DNA from: Achromobacter sp. MYb9
GTDB taxonomy: Bacteria > Pseudomonadota > Gammaproteobacteria > Burkholderiales > Burkholderiaceae_B
DNA length: 64,000 bases
Assembly (NCBI RefSeq): GCF_002975275.1
Contig: NZ_PCOQ01000012.1
Span: 106,529 to 170,528, forward strand
Reading direction: 5' to 3'
Numbering within the stretch: position 1 is the stretch's first letter; every line of letters begins with the position of its first letter. The notes below the pieces were generated by a model. That model was not told the origin of the DNA, searched no databases, and saw only the letters and a list, made by a program, of their open reading frames with translations. Positions 1-7,825 of the stretch are shown here, piece after piece. Both the position numbers and the translations under genes were made by a program.

Positions 1-258
1 CTGGATGGTGGAACCGCTGCCCATGCTGTCCTTGTGCGCAATCGCGCCGTTCAGCACATAGGTGATGATCTCCATGTCGCGATGGCCGTGCGTGCCGAAG
101 CCGCGGCCGGCTGCGATACGGTCATCATTGATGACGCGCAGCGAACCAAAGCCCATATGCGCCGGGTCGTAGTAGTTGGCGAAGGAAAACGTGTGAAACG
201 AATCGAGCCAGCCATGGTTGGCATGGCCCCGTTCGGCAGCGCGGCGGATCGTAAGCAT
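1..258 (-). CDS. Pirin family protein (YhaK-like), 3' end outside window
   Basis: Only the N-terminal 86 codons are present; the gene runs off the left edge. The translation begins [20 protein letters not shown] and contains the pirin cupin core: [13 protein letters not shown] near residues 21-33, and the metal-site stretch [15 protein letters not shown] followed by [10 protein letters not shown]. Pirins are cupin proteins with a bound metal; some bacterial members oxidise quercetin, and E. coli YhaK is redox-sensitive. The gene is divergent from a LysR regulator that resembles E. coli YhaJ, the regulator beside yhaK, so the pair is probably a conserved regulator-target module. Family assignment is firm; the substrate is unknown. 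Confidence 0.9.
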   Translation of the reverse strand, partial: MLTIRRAAERGHANHGWLDSFHTFSFANYYDPAHMGFGSLRVINDDRIAAGRGFGTHGHRDMEIITYVLNGAIAHKDSMGSGSTIQ

Positions 259-402
259 TGCGGACTCCTGTTTCAATAATATGAATGGTCTGAAGCGTGC
301 GGCGGGTGGCGCTTTATTGCCATCAACTTCGTTGCACGCTTGGCATGAGTGATATTCTGCGCGTGCCAAACCTGTCGTTTGGCGCTATATTTTGACGAAA
401 CC

Positions 403-419
403 ATTCAAATATTCTGAAT
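403..419. promoter_or_regulatory. Candidate LysR operator between the pirin and LysR genes
   Basis: The sequence ATTCAAATATTCTGAAT is a perfect inverted repeat (ATTCA, 7-base spacer, TGAAT) containing a T-N11-A core, the usual LysR-type site. It lies 20 bp before the LysR start codon. A related motif, GAATGGT preceded by AATAT (278-289), recurs in inverted orientation at 400-413 and brackets the 181-bp divergent promoter region. The layout fits autoregulation plus control of the pirin gene. Binding is inferred. Confidence 0.5.
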
Positions 420-439
420 ACCTCTTCCCGGCCATCGCC

Positions 440-1354
440 ATGCAGCCCATCACCCCCGAATTGCTTATCCTGGTTGACGCCATTGCGCGCCATGGCAGCT
501 TTGGCAAAGCCGCCCGCGAGCTTGGCAAAGTGCCCTCGGCCGTCACCTATTCGATCCGCAAACTGGAGGACGGCCTGGACGTCCTGTTGTTCGACCGCTC
601 CGGGCACCGGGCGTTGCTGACCCCCGCAGGGGAAGCGCTGCTGAAGGATGGGCGTCATGTGCTGCAGTCGCTGGATGACCTGGCCTGCCGCGTGAAGCGC
701 ATCGCCACCGGCTGGGAGGTCGAACTGCGCATCGCAGTCAGCGCGGTGCTGCCGTGGCGGCCGCTGTATGACCTGATCGACGAATTCCAGACGCTCGAGA
801 GCGCGACCACGCTGCGCTTTTCCAGCGAGGTGTTGAGCGGCAACTGGGATGCGTTGACCTCGGGGCGCGCCGACCTGGTGATTGGCGCCGGCGCGAACGC
901 CGAACCCACGGGGCCGTACCGGTCGCAGGCGATCGGCACGACGCAGTTCGCCTTCTGCGTCGCGGCGCACCATCCGCTGGCGTCCTTGCGTCAGCCCCTT
1001 ACCCGTGCAGACATCACGAAATACTGCGCGGTTGTCGTGGCCGATACGTCGCGCAACCTGCCGCCGCAGTCGCGCGGCATCCTCGCGGACCAACCGACCC
1101 TGGTGATGCCGTCCATGCAAGCCAAGATCGACGCGCAAGTCCGCGGCCTGGGCTGCGGTTATCTGCCGCTGACCATGGCGGCGCCATACTTGGCGCAGGG
1201 CTTGCTGGTGGTATGTGAAACGGATGAAGGCATGTCCCTGACGGAACACGTCGCCTATGCCTGGCGCGCTGAACCGCCGGGCGAAGCACTGAAGTGGTGG
1301 CTGCAGAAGCTGAAGTCGCCACGGTTGTGCGAGAGCTTGCTGGGGATGGGGTGA
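440..1354 (+). CDS. LysR-family transcriptional regulator (YhaJ-like)
   Basis: This is a 304-aa LysR-type regulator. The N-terminal winged helix-turn-helix carries GSFGKAARELGKVPSAVTYS, and the following KLEDGLDVLLFDRSGHR closely matches my recollection of E. coli YhaJ. The C-terminal part is a typical effector-binding domain. An in-frame TTG at 392 would add 16 residues, but the ATG at 440 starts the protein where family members start, so it is preferred; neither start has a strong ribosome-binding site. It is divergent from the pirin gene, which is the most likely target. The effector is unknown; YhaJ itself responds to aromatic compounds. Confidence 0.9.
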   Translation: MQPITPELLILVDAIARHGSFGKAARELGKVPSAVTYSIRKLEDGLDVLLFDRSGHRALLTPAGEALLKDGRHVLQSLDDLACRVKRIATGWEVELRIAVSAVLPWRPLYDLIDEFQTLESATTLRFSSEVLSGNWDALTSGRADLVIGAGANAEPTGPYRSQAIGTTQFAFCVAAHHPLASLRQPLTRADITKYCAVVVADTSRNLPPQSRGILADQPTLVMPSMQAKIDAQVRGLGCGYLPLTMAAPYLAQGLLVVCETDEGMSLTEHVAYAWRAEPPGEALKWWLQKLKSPRLCESLLGMG

Positions 1355-1376
1355 TGGATGGCGCGCGGACCGGCAC

Positions 1377-1417
1377 GCGCGATGGGCCAGGCGCATCACG
1401 CGCGCAGCCCATCGCGC
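1377..1417. terminator. Convergent hairpin between the LysR gene and ntrC
   Basis: An 11-bp perfect stem (GCGCGATGGGC at 1377-1387, GCCCATCGCGC at 1407-1417) encloses a 19-base loop. It sits between the stop codons of two convergent genes. There is no T-run, so it may be an mRNA-stabilising or bidirectional stem-loop rather than a classical intrinsic terminator. Confidence 0.45.
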
Positions 1418-1424
1418 ATTGCCG

Positions 1425-2918
1425 TCATTCGTCTTCGATCCCCAACTCGCGCAGTTTGCGCGTGATGGTGTTGCGGCCGATACCCAGGCGGGATGCGGCT
1501 TCCACGCGGCGGCCGCGGCTGGCGTCCAACGCGCTTTGCAGCAGGATCTTTTCGAACTGGCGCGTCAGCGTGGCCATTACGGCCGGTTCGCCGCGTTCCA
1601 ACCGGTACTGCGCATCGCGTAGCAGGGAATCCTGCCAGTTGCGCGGCGCGCCGTCGTCCACGCCCTGCGGCGCCTGCACCACGGTGCCGATGCCCGGCAT
1701 GGGCGTCGCCGGGCGCAATGGCACGGCACCCGGTTGCTGCTGATGTTCCAGCGCGCGGATTTCCGGCGGCAGGTCCTGCCGGTCGACCGTCTGCCCCGGC
1801 GCCATCACCGTCAACCAATGGCAGAAGTTCTCGAGTTGCCGGACGTTGCCCGGAAAGTCGAACTTGGTCAGCACGGCCAGCGCATCCGGCGTCAGCCGCT
1901 TGACCGGCACGCCAAGCGTGCGGGCGCTTGCCGTCAGGAAATGCTGGGCCAGCGCCGGGATGTCTTCCACGCGCTCGCGCAACGGCGGCAGGCGCAGGCG
2001 GATCACGTTCAGGCGATGGAACAAGTCCTCACGGAACAAGCCTTGTTCGACACGCTGCTCCAGCGGCTGGTGAGTGGCGGCGACGATGCGCACGTCGACG
2101 CGCACGGGCTGCGCGCCACCGACGCGATAAAAGCTGCCTTCGGCCAGCACGCGCAGCAGGCGTGTCTGCAATTCGATCGGCATGTCGCCGATTTCATCAA
2201 GGAACAACGTCCCGCCGTGCGCTTCTTCAAAACGCCCGCGGCGAAGGTTGTTCGCGCCCGTGAACGCGCCGCGTTCGTGGCCGAACAGTTCGGCCTCAAG
2301 CAAGTCGCGCGGAATGGCGGCGGCGTTCAAGGCCACGAACGGGCCGCTGGCGCGAACGCCGTGCCCGTGCAGGGCACGAGCGACCAATTCCTTGCCGGTT
2401 CCCGATTCGCCGGTGATCAGCACCGTCACCTTGGACTGGGCCAGCCTGCCGATGGCGCGGAACACCTCCTGCATGGCGGTGGAAGACGACTGCGTCATCA
2501 TCCAGCGCTCGTTGTTCTGGGCGGCCTCGCCCTGCCCCTCGGGCGTTTCCGGTTGCGTCGATTCCTGCATGGCGCGCTGGATCAGCGCGACCGCCTCGTT
2601 CACGTCGAACGGCTTGGCCAAGTAATCGAACGCGCCGCCCTGGAACGCGGAAACCGTGCTGTCCAGGTCGGCGAATGCCGTCATCACAATGACGGGCAAG
2701 CCGGGGTGGCGCTCTTTAAGTTGCCGCAATAGCTCCAGGCCATTGCCGCCGGGCATGCGGATATCGGACACCAGGGCGACGGGCGTTTCACGCGACAGCG
2801 CTTCCAGCACGTCGGCCGATTGGGAGAAACTGCGGGTGGGCACACCAGCGCGGGCCAGGGCCTTTTCGAGGACCCAGCGGATGGCCTGGTCGTCGTCGAC
2901 GATCCATACGGGTTTCAT
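1425..2918 (-). CDS. ntrC: Nitrogen regulation response regulator NtrC
   Basis: This is a 497-aa sigma-54-dependent activator. The receiver domain (about 1-120) has acidic residues D8-D10, phosphoacceptor D52 in SDIRMP and K102. The AAA+ domain has Walker A GESGTGKE at 170-177 and the sigma-54-contacting GAFTGA loop at 217-222. The C-terminus is a Fis-type helix-turn-helix (ASRLGIGRNTITRKLRELG). Phosphorylated NtrC activates nitrogen-scavenging promoters under nitrogen limitation. Its ATG overlaps the ntrB TGA by one base (TGATG), so the two are translationally coupled. A matching NtrC palindrome lies upstream of glnA in this window. Confidence 0.98.
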   Translation of the reverse strand: MKPVWIVDDDQAIRWVLEKALARAGVPTRSFSQSADVLEALSRETPVALVSDIRMPGGNGLELLRQLKERHPGLPVIVMTAFADLDSTVSAFQGGAFDYLAKPFDVNEAVALIQRAMQESTQPETPEGQGEAAQNNERWMMTQSSSTAMQEVFRAIGRLAQSKVTVLITGESGTGKELVARALHGHGVRASGPFVALNAAAIPRDLLEAELFGHERGAFTGANNLRRGRFEEAHGGTLFLDEIGDMPIELQTRLLRVLAEGSFYRVGGAQPVRVDVRIVAATHQPLEQRVEQGLFREDLFHRLNVIRLRLPPLRERVEDIPALAQHFLTASARTLGVPVKRLTPDALAVLTKFDFPGNVRQLENFCHWLTVMAPGQTVDRQDLPPEIRALEHQQQPGAVPLRPATPMPGIGTVVQAPQGVDDGAPRNWQDSLLRDAQYRLERGEPAVMATLTRQFEKILLQSALDASRGRRVEAASRLGIGRNTITRKLRELGIEDE

Positions 2919-3982
2919 CAGTGTGCGGGCTCCATCGGTAGGACCAGGCGAAACTCGGTGCGCCCGGGTCGGGATTCAAATTCGATGATGCCGCCGTGCT
3001 GTTGCACGAAGTCCTGGGCCAGGCTCAGGCCCAATCCCGTGCCGCCCGCCCTGGCCGTGACCAAGGGGTGGAAAATGCGGTCACGAATGTGGTCCGGCAC
3101 ACCGGGACCGTTATCGATGATGGACAGCACCAGTGCCAGCCGGTGCTGGCGGTGGGCCAGCATGACCTGGCGTGCCACGCGGGTGCGCAGGGTCACCACG
3201 CCCGGCTCTGTCTTTGGCCCGTCGGGCCGCGCCACCAGCTCCTGCGCGGCGTTGCGCGCCACATTCAGGACGGCCTGCATCAAACGGGCGGCATCGCCTT
3301 TCAAATCGGGCACCGACGCGTCGTAGTCGCGCAGGATGGTGACGTCGTTGCGGAATTCGGCCTGGATCAGCGCGCAGACGCGTTCGCAGATCTCATGGAT
3401 GTTCACCGGCCGCGCGTTCAGCGGTACGCGTTGTGGTCCGCTCAAGCGGTCCACCAGCGCCTGCAGGCGGTCGGCTTCGGAAATAATGACCTGGGTGTAT
3501 TCGGCCAGGGCCGCGCTGGGCAGTTCAGCTTCCAGCAACTGCGCCGCGCCGCGCAAACCGCCCAAGGGATTCTTCACTTCATGCGCAAGGTTGCGCAGCA
3601 ACTCGCGGTGCGCTTCGATCTCGTCGACCAGCCGATGATTGCGGTCGGCCAGAACACGTTGCTCGATCTCGCGGGTTTCTATCAGCACGGGCCAGCGCTG
3701 GCCCGTCAGCCCGACCGTCGTGACGGCGACTTCCACGGATTCGGCGGCGCGGCGCAACGAGGCCAATTGCCTGACGTCGGCGTACCTGCCCGCCGCGGCG
3801 CGGTCGATGGAGGACTGGATATTCTCTGGGGTGTCGAACAGTGTGGCGGCGGAGTGCCCGCCCAGCTGCTTGCGCGAACGGCCGAACAGATCTTCGGCGG
3901 CAGCGTTGGCGTATTCAATGTGGCCGCGCTCGTTGACCAGGAAAACGGACGTGGCAAGCAGATCGAGAGCTTCTACATTCAT
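2918..3982 (-). CDS. ntrB: Nitrogen regulation sensor histidine kinase NtrB
   Basis: This 354-aa protein lacks membrane segments. It has an N-terminal PAS domain (about 1-110), a dimerisation/phosphotransfer helix with NLAHEVKNPLGG (phosphorylated H134), and a HATPase domain with N-box NVARNAAQE, G1 DNGPGVP and G2 GTGLGLSLAQD. NtrB phosphorylates or dephosphorylates NtrC according to PII (GlnB) status. The ATG at 3982 has only a weak ribosome-binding site. It lies 193 bp downstream of glnA in the same orientation, the glnA-ntrB-ntrC order usual in proteobacteria, so some transcription probably reads through from the glnA promoter. Confidence 0.98.
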   Translation of the reverse strand: MNVEALDLLATSVFLVNERGHIEYANAAAEDLFGRSRKQLGGHSAATLFDTPENIQSSIDRAAAGRYADVRQLASLRRAAESVEVAVTTVGLTGQRWPVLIETREIEQRVLADRNHRLVDEIEAHRELLRNLAHEVKNPLGGLRGAAQLLEAELPSAALAEYTQVIISEADRLQALVDRLSGPQRVPLNARPVNIHEICERVCALIQAEFRNDVTILRDYDASVPDLKGDAARLMQAVLNVARNAAQELVARPDGPKTEPGVVTLRTRVARQVMLAHRQHRLALVLSIIDNGPGVPDHIRDRIFHPLVTARAGGTGLGLSLAQDFVQQHGGIIEFESRPGRTEFRLVLPMEPAH

Positions 3983-4057
3983 TTTTCAACGTACCCGAAT
4001 GACAGGGGGGAAAGCGGAACGCGCCCGCGACGGCGGCGCCGGAACCCGGCGCCCTGC

Positions 4058-4080
4058 CCGCCAGGCATGACGCCTGGCGG
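4058..4080. other. GC-rich stem-loop between glnA and ntrB
   Basis: CCGCCAGGC (4058-4066) and GCCTGGCGG (4072-4080) form a perfect 9-bp stem with a 5-base loop, about 95 bp downstream of the glnA stop. No T-run follows on either strand. It could attenuate or stabilise the glnA transcript before ntrB, giving the usual high glnA to low ntrBC ratio; that role is inferred from position. Confidence 0.4.
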
Positions 4081-4175
4081 ACAAACCGTCGAGCCGCGAC
4101 CTGGTGGTGCGCGTGGTGTGGGCCCTGGTTTCTGCCTACATCATCGCGCTCCCCCCCGCCACAGCCTCTAAACGA

Positions 4176-5588
4176 TCAGAGGCTGTAGTACATGTCGAAT
4201 TCGACCGGGTGCGTCGTCATGCGCAGACGATTCACATCGGCCATCTTCAGATCGATGTAGGCGTTGAGCATGTCGTTGCTGAACACGCCGCCACGGGTCA
4301 GGAATTCGCGGTCCGCGTCCAGGGCTTCCAGCGCTTGTTCCAGCGAGGAGCACACGGTCGGGATCTTTGCGTCTTCTTCCGGCGGCAGGTCGTACAGGTT
4401 CTTGTCGGCCGGATCGCCCGGGTGGATCTTGTTCTGGACGCCGTCCAGGCCGGCCATCATCAGGGCCGAGAAAGCCAGGTACGGGTTGGCCAGGGGGTCC
4501 GGGAAACGCGCTTCGACGCGGCGGCCCTTCGGGTTGCCGACGTACGGAATGCGGATCGAGGCCGAACGGTTGCGGGCCGAGTAGGCCAGCTTCACCGGCG
4601 CTTCGTAGTGCGGGACCAGACGCTTGTACGAGTTCGTGCCGGGGTTCGTGATGGCGTTCAGGGCACGGGCGTGCTTGATGATGCCGCCGATGTAGTACAG
4701 CGCGAATTCCGACAGACCGGCATAGCCATTGCCCGCGAACAGGTTCTGGCCATCCTTCCAGATGGACTGGTGCACGTGCATGCCGGAACCGTTGTCGCCA
4801 ACGATGGGCTTGGGCATGAACGTGGCGGTCTTGCCGTAGGCGTGGGCCACGTTGTGCACCACGTACTTGACGATCTGCGTCCAGTCGGCGCGCTGGACCA
4901 GCGTGCTGAACTTGGTGCCGATTTCCAGCTGGCCGGCGCCGGCCACTTCATGGTGGTGCACTTCAACCGGCACGCCCATTTGTTCCATCAGCAGGCACAT
5001 TTCCGAACGCATGTCCTGGAACGAATCAACCGGAGGAACGGGGAAGTAGCCACCCTTGACAGCGGGACGATGGCCGGTGTTGCCGCCTTCGAATTCCTGG
5101 CCGGTCGACCACGAGGCTTCTTCGGACTTGATCTTGACGAACGTGCCCGACATGTCGGTGTTCCACGTCACGCCGTCGAAGACGAAGAATTCGGGTTCCG
5201 GACCGAAGTAGGCGGTGTCGCCCAGGCCGGAGGACTTCAGGTAGGCTTCGGCGCGCTTGGCCAGCGAACGCGGGTCACGGTCATAGCCCTTCAGGTCCGA
5301 CGGTTCGACGACGTCGCACGACAGGATCAGGGTCGGCTCTTCACGGAACGGATCCAGGTTGCCGGTCGAGCAATCGGGGATGAGCAGCATGTCGGAAGCT
5401 TCGATACCCTTCCAACCCGGGATCGACGAACCGTCGAAAGCCTGGCCGCTTTCCAGCTTGTCTTCGTCGATCTGGCTGGTGGGCACGGAAACGTGGTGCT
5501 CGCGGCCAACCGTATCGGTGAAGCGGAAATCCACGAATTTGACTTCGTTATCGGCGATCTGTTTCAGGACGTCTTTCGGGCTTGCCAT
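4176..5588 (-). CDS. glnA: Glutamine synthetase type I (GSI-beta)
   Basis: The 470-aa enzyme condenses glutamate and ammonia to glutamine with ATP. It has the substrate and metal motifs DGSSIPGW near residue 52, [11 protein letters not shown] near 128, the [13 protein letters not shown] stretch (210-222), and [10 protein letters not shown] near 315. The adenylylation loop [10 protein letters not shown] places the modifiable tyrosine at Y399, marking the GlnE-regulated GSI-beta subtype. The ATG at 5588 has a GGAG ribosome-binding site. Upstream are a sigma-54 promoter and an NtrC site, so expression should rise under nitrogen limitation. A 6-bp inverted repeat (GTCGAG/CTCGAC, 5611-5632) lies in the leader. 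Confidence 0.99.
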   Translation of the reverse strand: MASPKDVLKQIADNEVKFVDFRFTDTVGREHHVSVPTSQIDEDKLESGQAFDGSSIPGWKGIEASDMLLIPDCSTGNLDPFREEPTLILSCDVVEPSDLKGYDRDPRSLAKRAEAYLKSSGLGDTAYFGPEPEFFVFDGVTWNTDMSGTFVKIKSEEASWSTGQEFEGGNTGHRPAVKGGYFPVPPVDSFQDMRSEMCLLMEQMGVPVEVHHHEVAGAGQLEIGTKFSTLVQRADWTQIVKYVVHNVAHAYGKTATFMPKPIVGDNGSGMHVHQSIWKDGQNLFAGNGYAGLSEFALYYIGGIIKHARALNAITNPGTNSYKRLVPHYEAPVKLAYSARNRSASIRIPYVGNPKGRRVEARFPDPLANPYLAFSALMMAGLDGVQNKIHPGDPADKNLYDLPPEEDAKIPTVCSSLEQALEALDADREFLTRGGVFSNDMLNAYIDLKMADVNRLRMTTHPVEFDMYYSL

Positions 5589-5648
5589 GTCATCTCCATT
5601 AGATAAAAAGGTCGAGGGCTTTGCCTCTCGACTGGCATAAAAGAGGGA

Positions 5649-5666
5649 AGCAATAAGCGTGCCAGG
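5649..5666 (-). promoter_or_regulatory. Sigma-54 (-24/-12) promoter of glnA
   Basis: On the minus strand the sequence reads TGGCACGCTTATTGCT, matching the TGGCAC-N5-TTGC consensus with invariant GG and GC dinucleotides at the right spacing. It lies about 60-78 bp upstream of the glnA ATG and is the only clear sigma-54 site I found in the window. Confidence 0.9.
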
Positions 5667-5717
5667 TTTTACCCCCGGGAATCCCCGGGGAAAGCGGCAC
5701 GGTCACGAAAAAATGTA

Positions 5718-5732
5718 GCACCACTATGGTGC
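5718..5732. promoter_or_regulatory. NtrC enhancer site upstream of glnA
   Basis: GCACCACTATGGTGC is a perfect palindrome matching the NtrC site GCACC-N5-GGTGC. It lies about 52 bp upstream of the -24 element, closer than in enteric glnA but usable by an AAA+ activator. A second GC palindrome (GGGGC, 6 bases, GCCCC at 5740-5755) and a GGTGC half-site at 5761 follow and could be a weaker second site. Confidence 0.8.
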
Positions 5733-5769
5733 AAATGGTGGGGCACGATTGCCCCAATGTGGTGCGGAA

Positions 5770-6993
5770 TCAGGACAGGAACATTTCCTGAAGGTCATTC
5801 AGGAAGCGCCAGCCTAGGGGTGTGGCCCGCAGGCGGGTCGGGTCGCCATCCAGCAAGCCCCGTTTGGTGGCTGCCTCCAATTGGTGCGCAATAGCGGCAA
5901 GCGACAAACCGGTGCGCTCGTTGAACGCCGTGCTGGGAACGCCGTCCTTCAACCGCAACGCGTTGAGCATGAACTCGAAAGGCAATTCGTCGGCACCTAC
6001 CTGGCGGCTTTCGGCCAGATGGCTGCCATCCCGGGCCATCGCGGCCTGCATCCAGGAATCAGGGCTGCGCAGCCGCGCCTCTCGAACGATACGGTCATGG
6101 AACGACAATTTGCCGTGCGCACCGGGGCCGATGCCCAGGTAATCGCCAAATTCCCAATAGTTGACGTTGTGCCGGCAGCGGGCGCCGGGCCTGGCGTATG
6201 CGGACACCTCGTAACGGGCCAGGCCGGCGGCCGCCAGTTCCGCCTCGACGGCGTCCTGCATGGCGGCGCTGGTGTCGTCGTCGGGCAGTTCATCGGGCGG
6301 AAACTTGGCGAAGACGGTGTTGGGTTCCATCGTCAGGTGATACAGCGACAAATGCTCGGTGCCGAACGAGATGGCCTCGCGCAGGTCGGCCACACAGGCG
6401 TCCAGTGTTTGGCCTGGCAGCGCGAACATCATGTCCAGGTTCACGCGCGAGACGGCCTGCTGCGCCATGCCGATGGCGGCGCGTGCCTGCTCGGCATCAT
6501 GGATGCGGCCCAGCTTCTTCAGTTGGGCGTCGTCGAAACTCTGGATACCCAATGAGAAGCGCGTAACGCCGCTGGCGGCGTAATCGCGAAAACGGCTGGC
6601 CTCGGCGGTGCCGGGGTTGGCCTCCATGGTGATCTCGGCGTCTGGCCAGACGTTCAGACAGGCTCGCAGCATGGCCAGCAGTTCATCCAGGCCGGCTGAC
6701 GACAGCAGGCTGGGCGTGCCGCCGCCGATGAAGATAGACACCACCTGACGGCCCCAGATGGACGGCAGCGCTTGTTCCAGGTCGCTGCGCAAGGCGTCCA
6801 GATAGGCACGTTCGGGGATTTCGCCCGGCGCGGCGTGGGAATTGAAGTCGCAATAGGGGCATTTGCGCACGCACCACGGCACGTGCACATAGACGGACAA
6901 CGGCGGCAGGCTGGTCAACGTGGCGCCGGCCGGCACAAGCCGGCGCGAGGGCGAGGCGCCCAGATCGTTGCGGATGGGGATGGTGATGGACAT
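5770..6993 (-). CDS. hemW: Heme chaperone / radical SAM protein HemW
   Basis: The 407-aa radical SAM protein has the cluster motif CVRKCPYCDFN (C41, C45, C48), with cysteine spacing and flanks as in HemW. It also has the glycine-rich SAM segment FIGGGTPS and the C-terminal HemN-type domain. HemW is now regarded as a heme-trafficking protein rather than a coproporphyrinogen oxidase, although it is often annotated as one. The ATG at 6993 is chosen over an upstream in-frame codon at 7023 because AGGA lies 8 bases before it. Its start is inside the short gap after rdgB, so the two are probably co-transcribed. Confidence 0.95.
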   Translation of the reverse strand: MSITIPIRNDLGASPSRRLVPAGATLTSLPPLSVYVHVPWCVRKCPYCDFNSHAAPGEIPERAYLDALRSDLEQALPSIWGRQVVSIFIGGGTPSLLSSAGLDELLAMLRACLNVWPDAEITMEANPGTAEASRFRDYAASGVTRFSLGIQSFDDAQLKKLGRIHDAEQARAAIGMAQQAVSRVNLDMMFALPGQTLDACVADLREAISFGTEHLSLYHLTMEPNTVFAKFPPDELPDDDTSAAMQDAVEAELAAAGLARYEVSAYARPGARCRHNVNYWEFGDYLGIGPGAHGKLSFHDRIVREARLRSPDSWMQAAMARDGSHLAESRQVGADELPFEFMLNALRLKDGVPSTAFNERTGLSLAAIAHQLEAATKRGLLDGDPTRLRATPLGWRFLNDLQEMFLS

Positions 6994-7019
6994 GCGGTTT
7001 CCTGGAGCGAACGCTCCCC

Positions 7020-7643
7020 TCAAGCCTGGCTTAGCTTGCTCAGCAGCTCGCGCAGCGCGCGGGCGCGATGGCTGACCCGGTTCTTTTCCTCGGGATCCAG
7101 CGTCGCCGCGGTCAACCCCATGTCAGGCAAGTAGAAATGGGGATCGTAGCCAAACCCGTTCGCGCCTTCGGGCTGGTCGATGATTTCGCCATGCCACAAG
7201 CCTTCGCCGATGATCGGGCACGGGTCGTTTTCCGAACGCACCAACGCCAGCACGGCAACGTACCAGGCACGGCGGTCGGCCTGCCCGGCCAGTTTTTGCG
7301 TCAGCAGCGCATTATTGGCCAGGTCGGACTTTTCGCCGCCATGCATCTTGGCGTAGCGGGCCGAATAGACGCCGGGCGCGCCGTCCAGCGCGGCCACGCA
7401 CAGGCCGGAATCGTCGGCCAGCGCTGGCAGCCCGGTCAGGCGGCTGGCGTGGCGGGCCTTGGCCAAGGCGTTTTCGACAAAGGTGACATGCGGTTCTTCG
7501 GCTTCGGGCACGCTCAGGTCGCCCTGGGGCACCAGTTCGATGCCCAGAGGAGCAAACAAGGCGGAAAATTCACGCAGCTTGCCGGCGTTGTTGGACGCCA
7601 GCACGATGCGGCGCAGGGAATCGGGAATCTTGGGGGAAGTCAT
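7020..7643 (-). CDS. rdgB: XTP/dITP pyrophosphatase (HAM1 family)
   Basis: The 207-aa protein hydrolyses non-canonical purine triphosphates (dITP, XTP) to monophosphates, keeping them out of DNA. It begins MTSPKIPDSLRRIVLASNN with the HAM1 nucleotide-binding motif LASNNAGKLREF. It also has ADDSGLCV (metal-binding acidic residues), EGANGFGYDPHF and a C-terminal NRVSHRARAL basic motif. The frame stays open upstream to 7835, but the ATG at 7643 gives the normal family length. rdgB-hemW follow rph directly in many beta-proteobacteria; here rph lies about 6.4 kb away. Confidence 0.95.
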   Translation of the reverse strand: MTSPKIPDSLRRIVLASNNAGKLREFSALFAPLGIELVPQGDLSVPEAEEPHVTFVENALAKARHASRLTGLPALADDSGLCVAALDGAPGVYSARYAKMHGGEKSDLANNALLTQKLAGQADRRAWYVAVLALVRSENDPCPIIGEGLWHGEIIDQPEGANGFGYDPHFYLPDMGLTAATLDPEEKNRVSHRARALRELLSKLSQA

Positions 7644-7825
7644 AAGGCAAATTGTATAGGGCGCAGCCCGCCCGCGCCGCCGGCGCGCCAGATGTCCCTG
7701 CGCCCCGTATCGGCATCGAAATCCCCGCCTGAAGCTATTGCCGGGCACCTTGCCGCAACAACACAGACATATTTTGTCGTCAACATCGCTAATCTTGTCA
7801 CTGATCGTATCTGACGCCCTCGGCG

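Noticed and set aside
1734..2732. Open frames antisense to ntrC
   Set aside because: They are shadows of a gene with unambiguous receiver, AAA+ and helix-turn-helix motifs, and have no family signature of their own.
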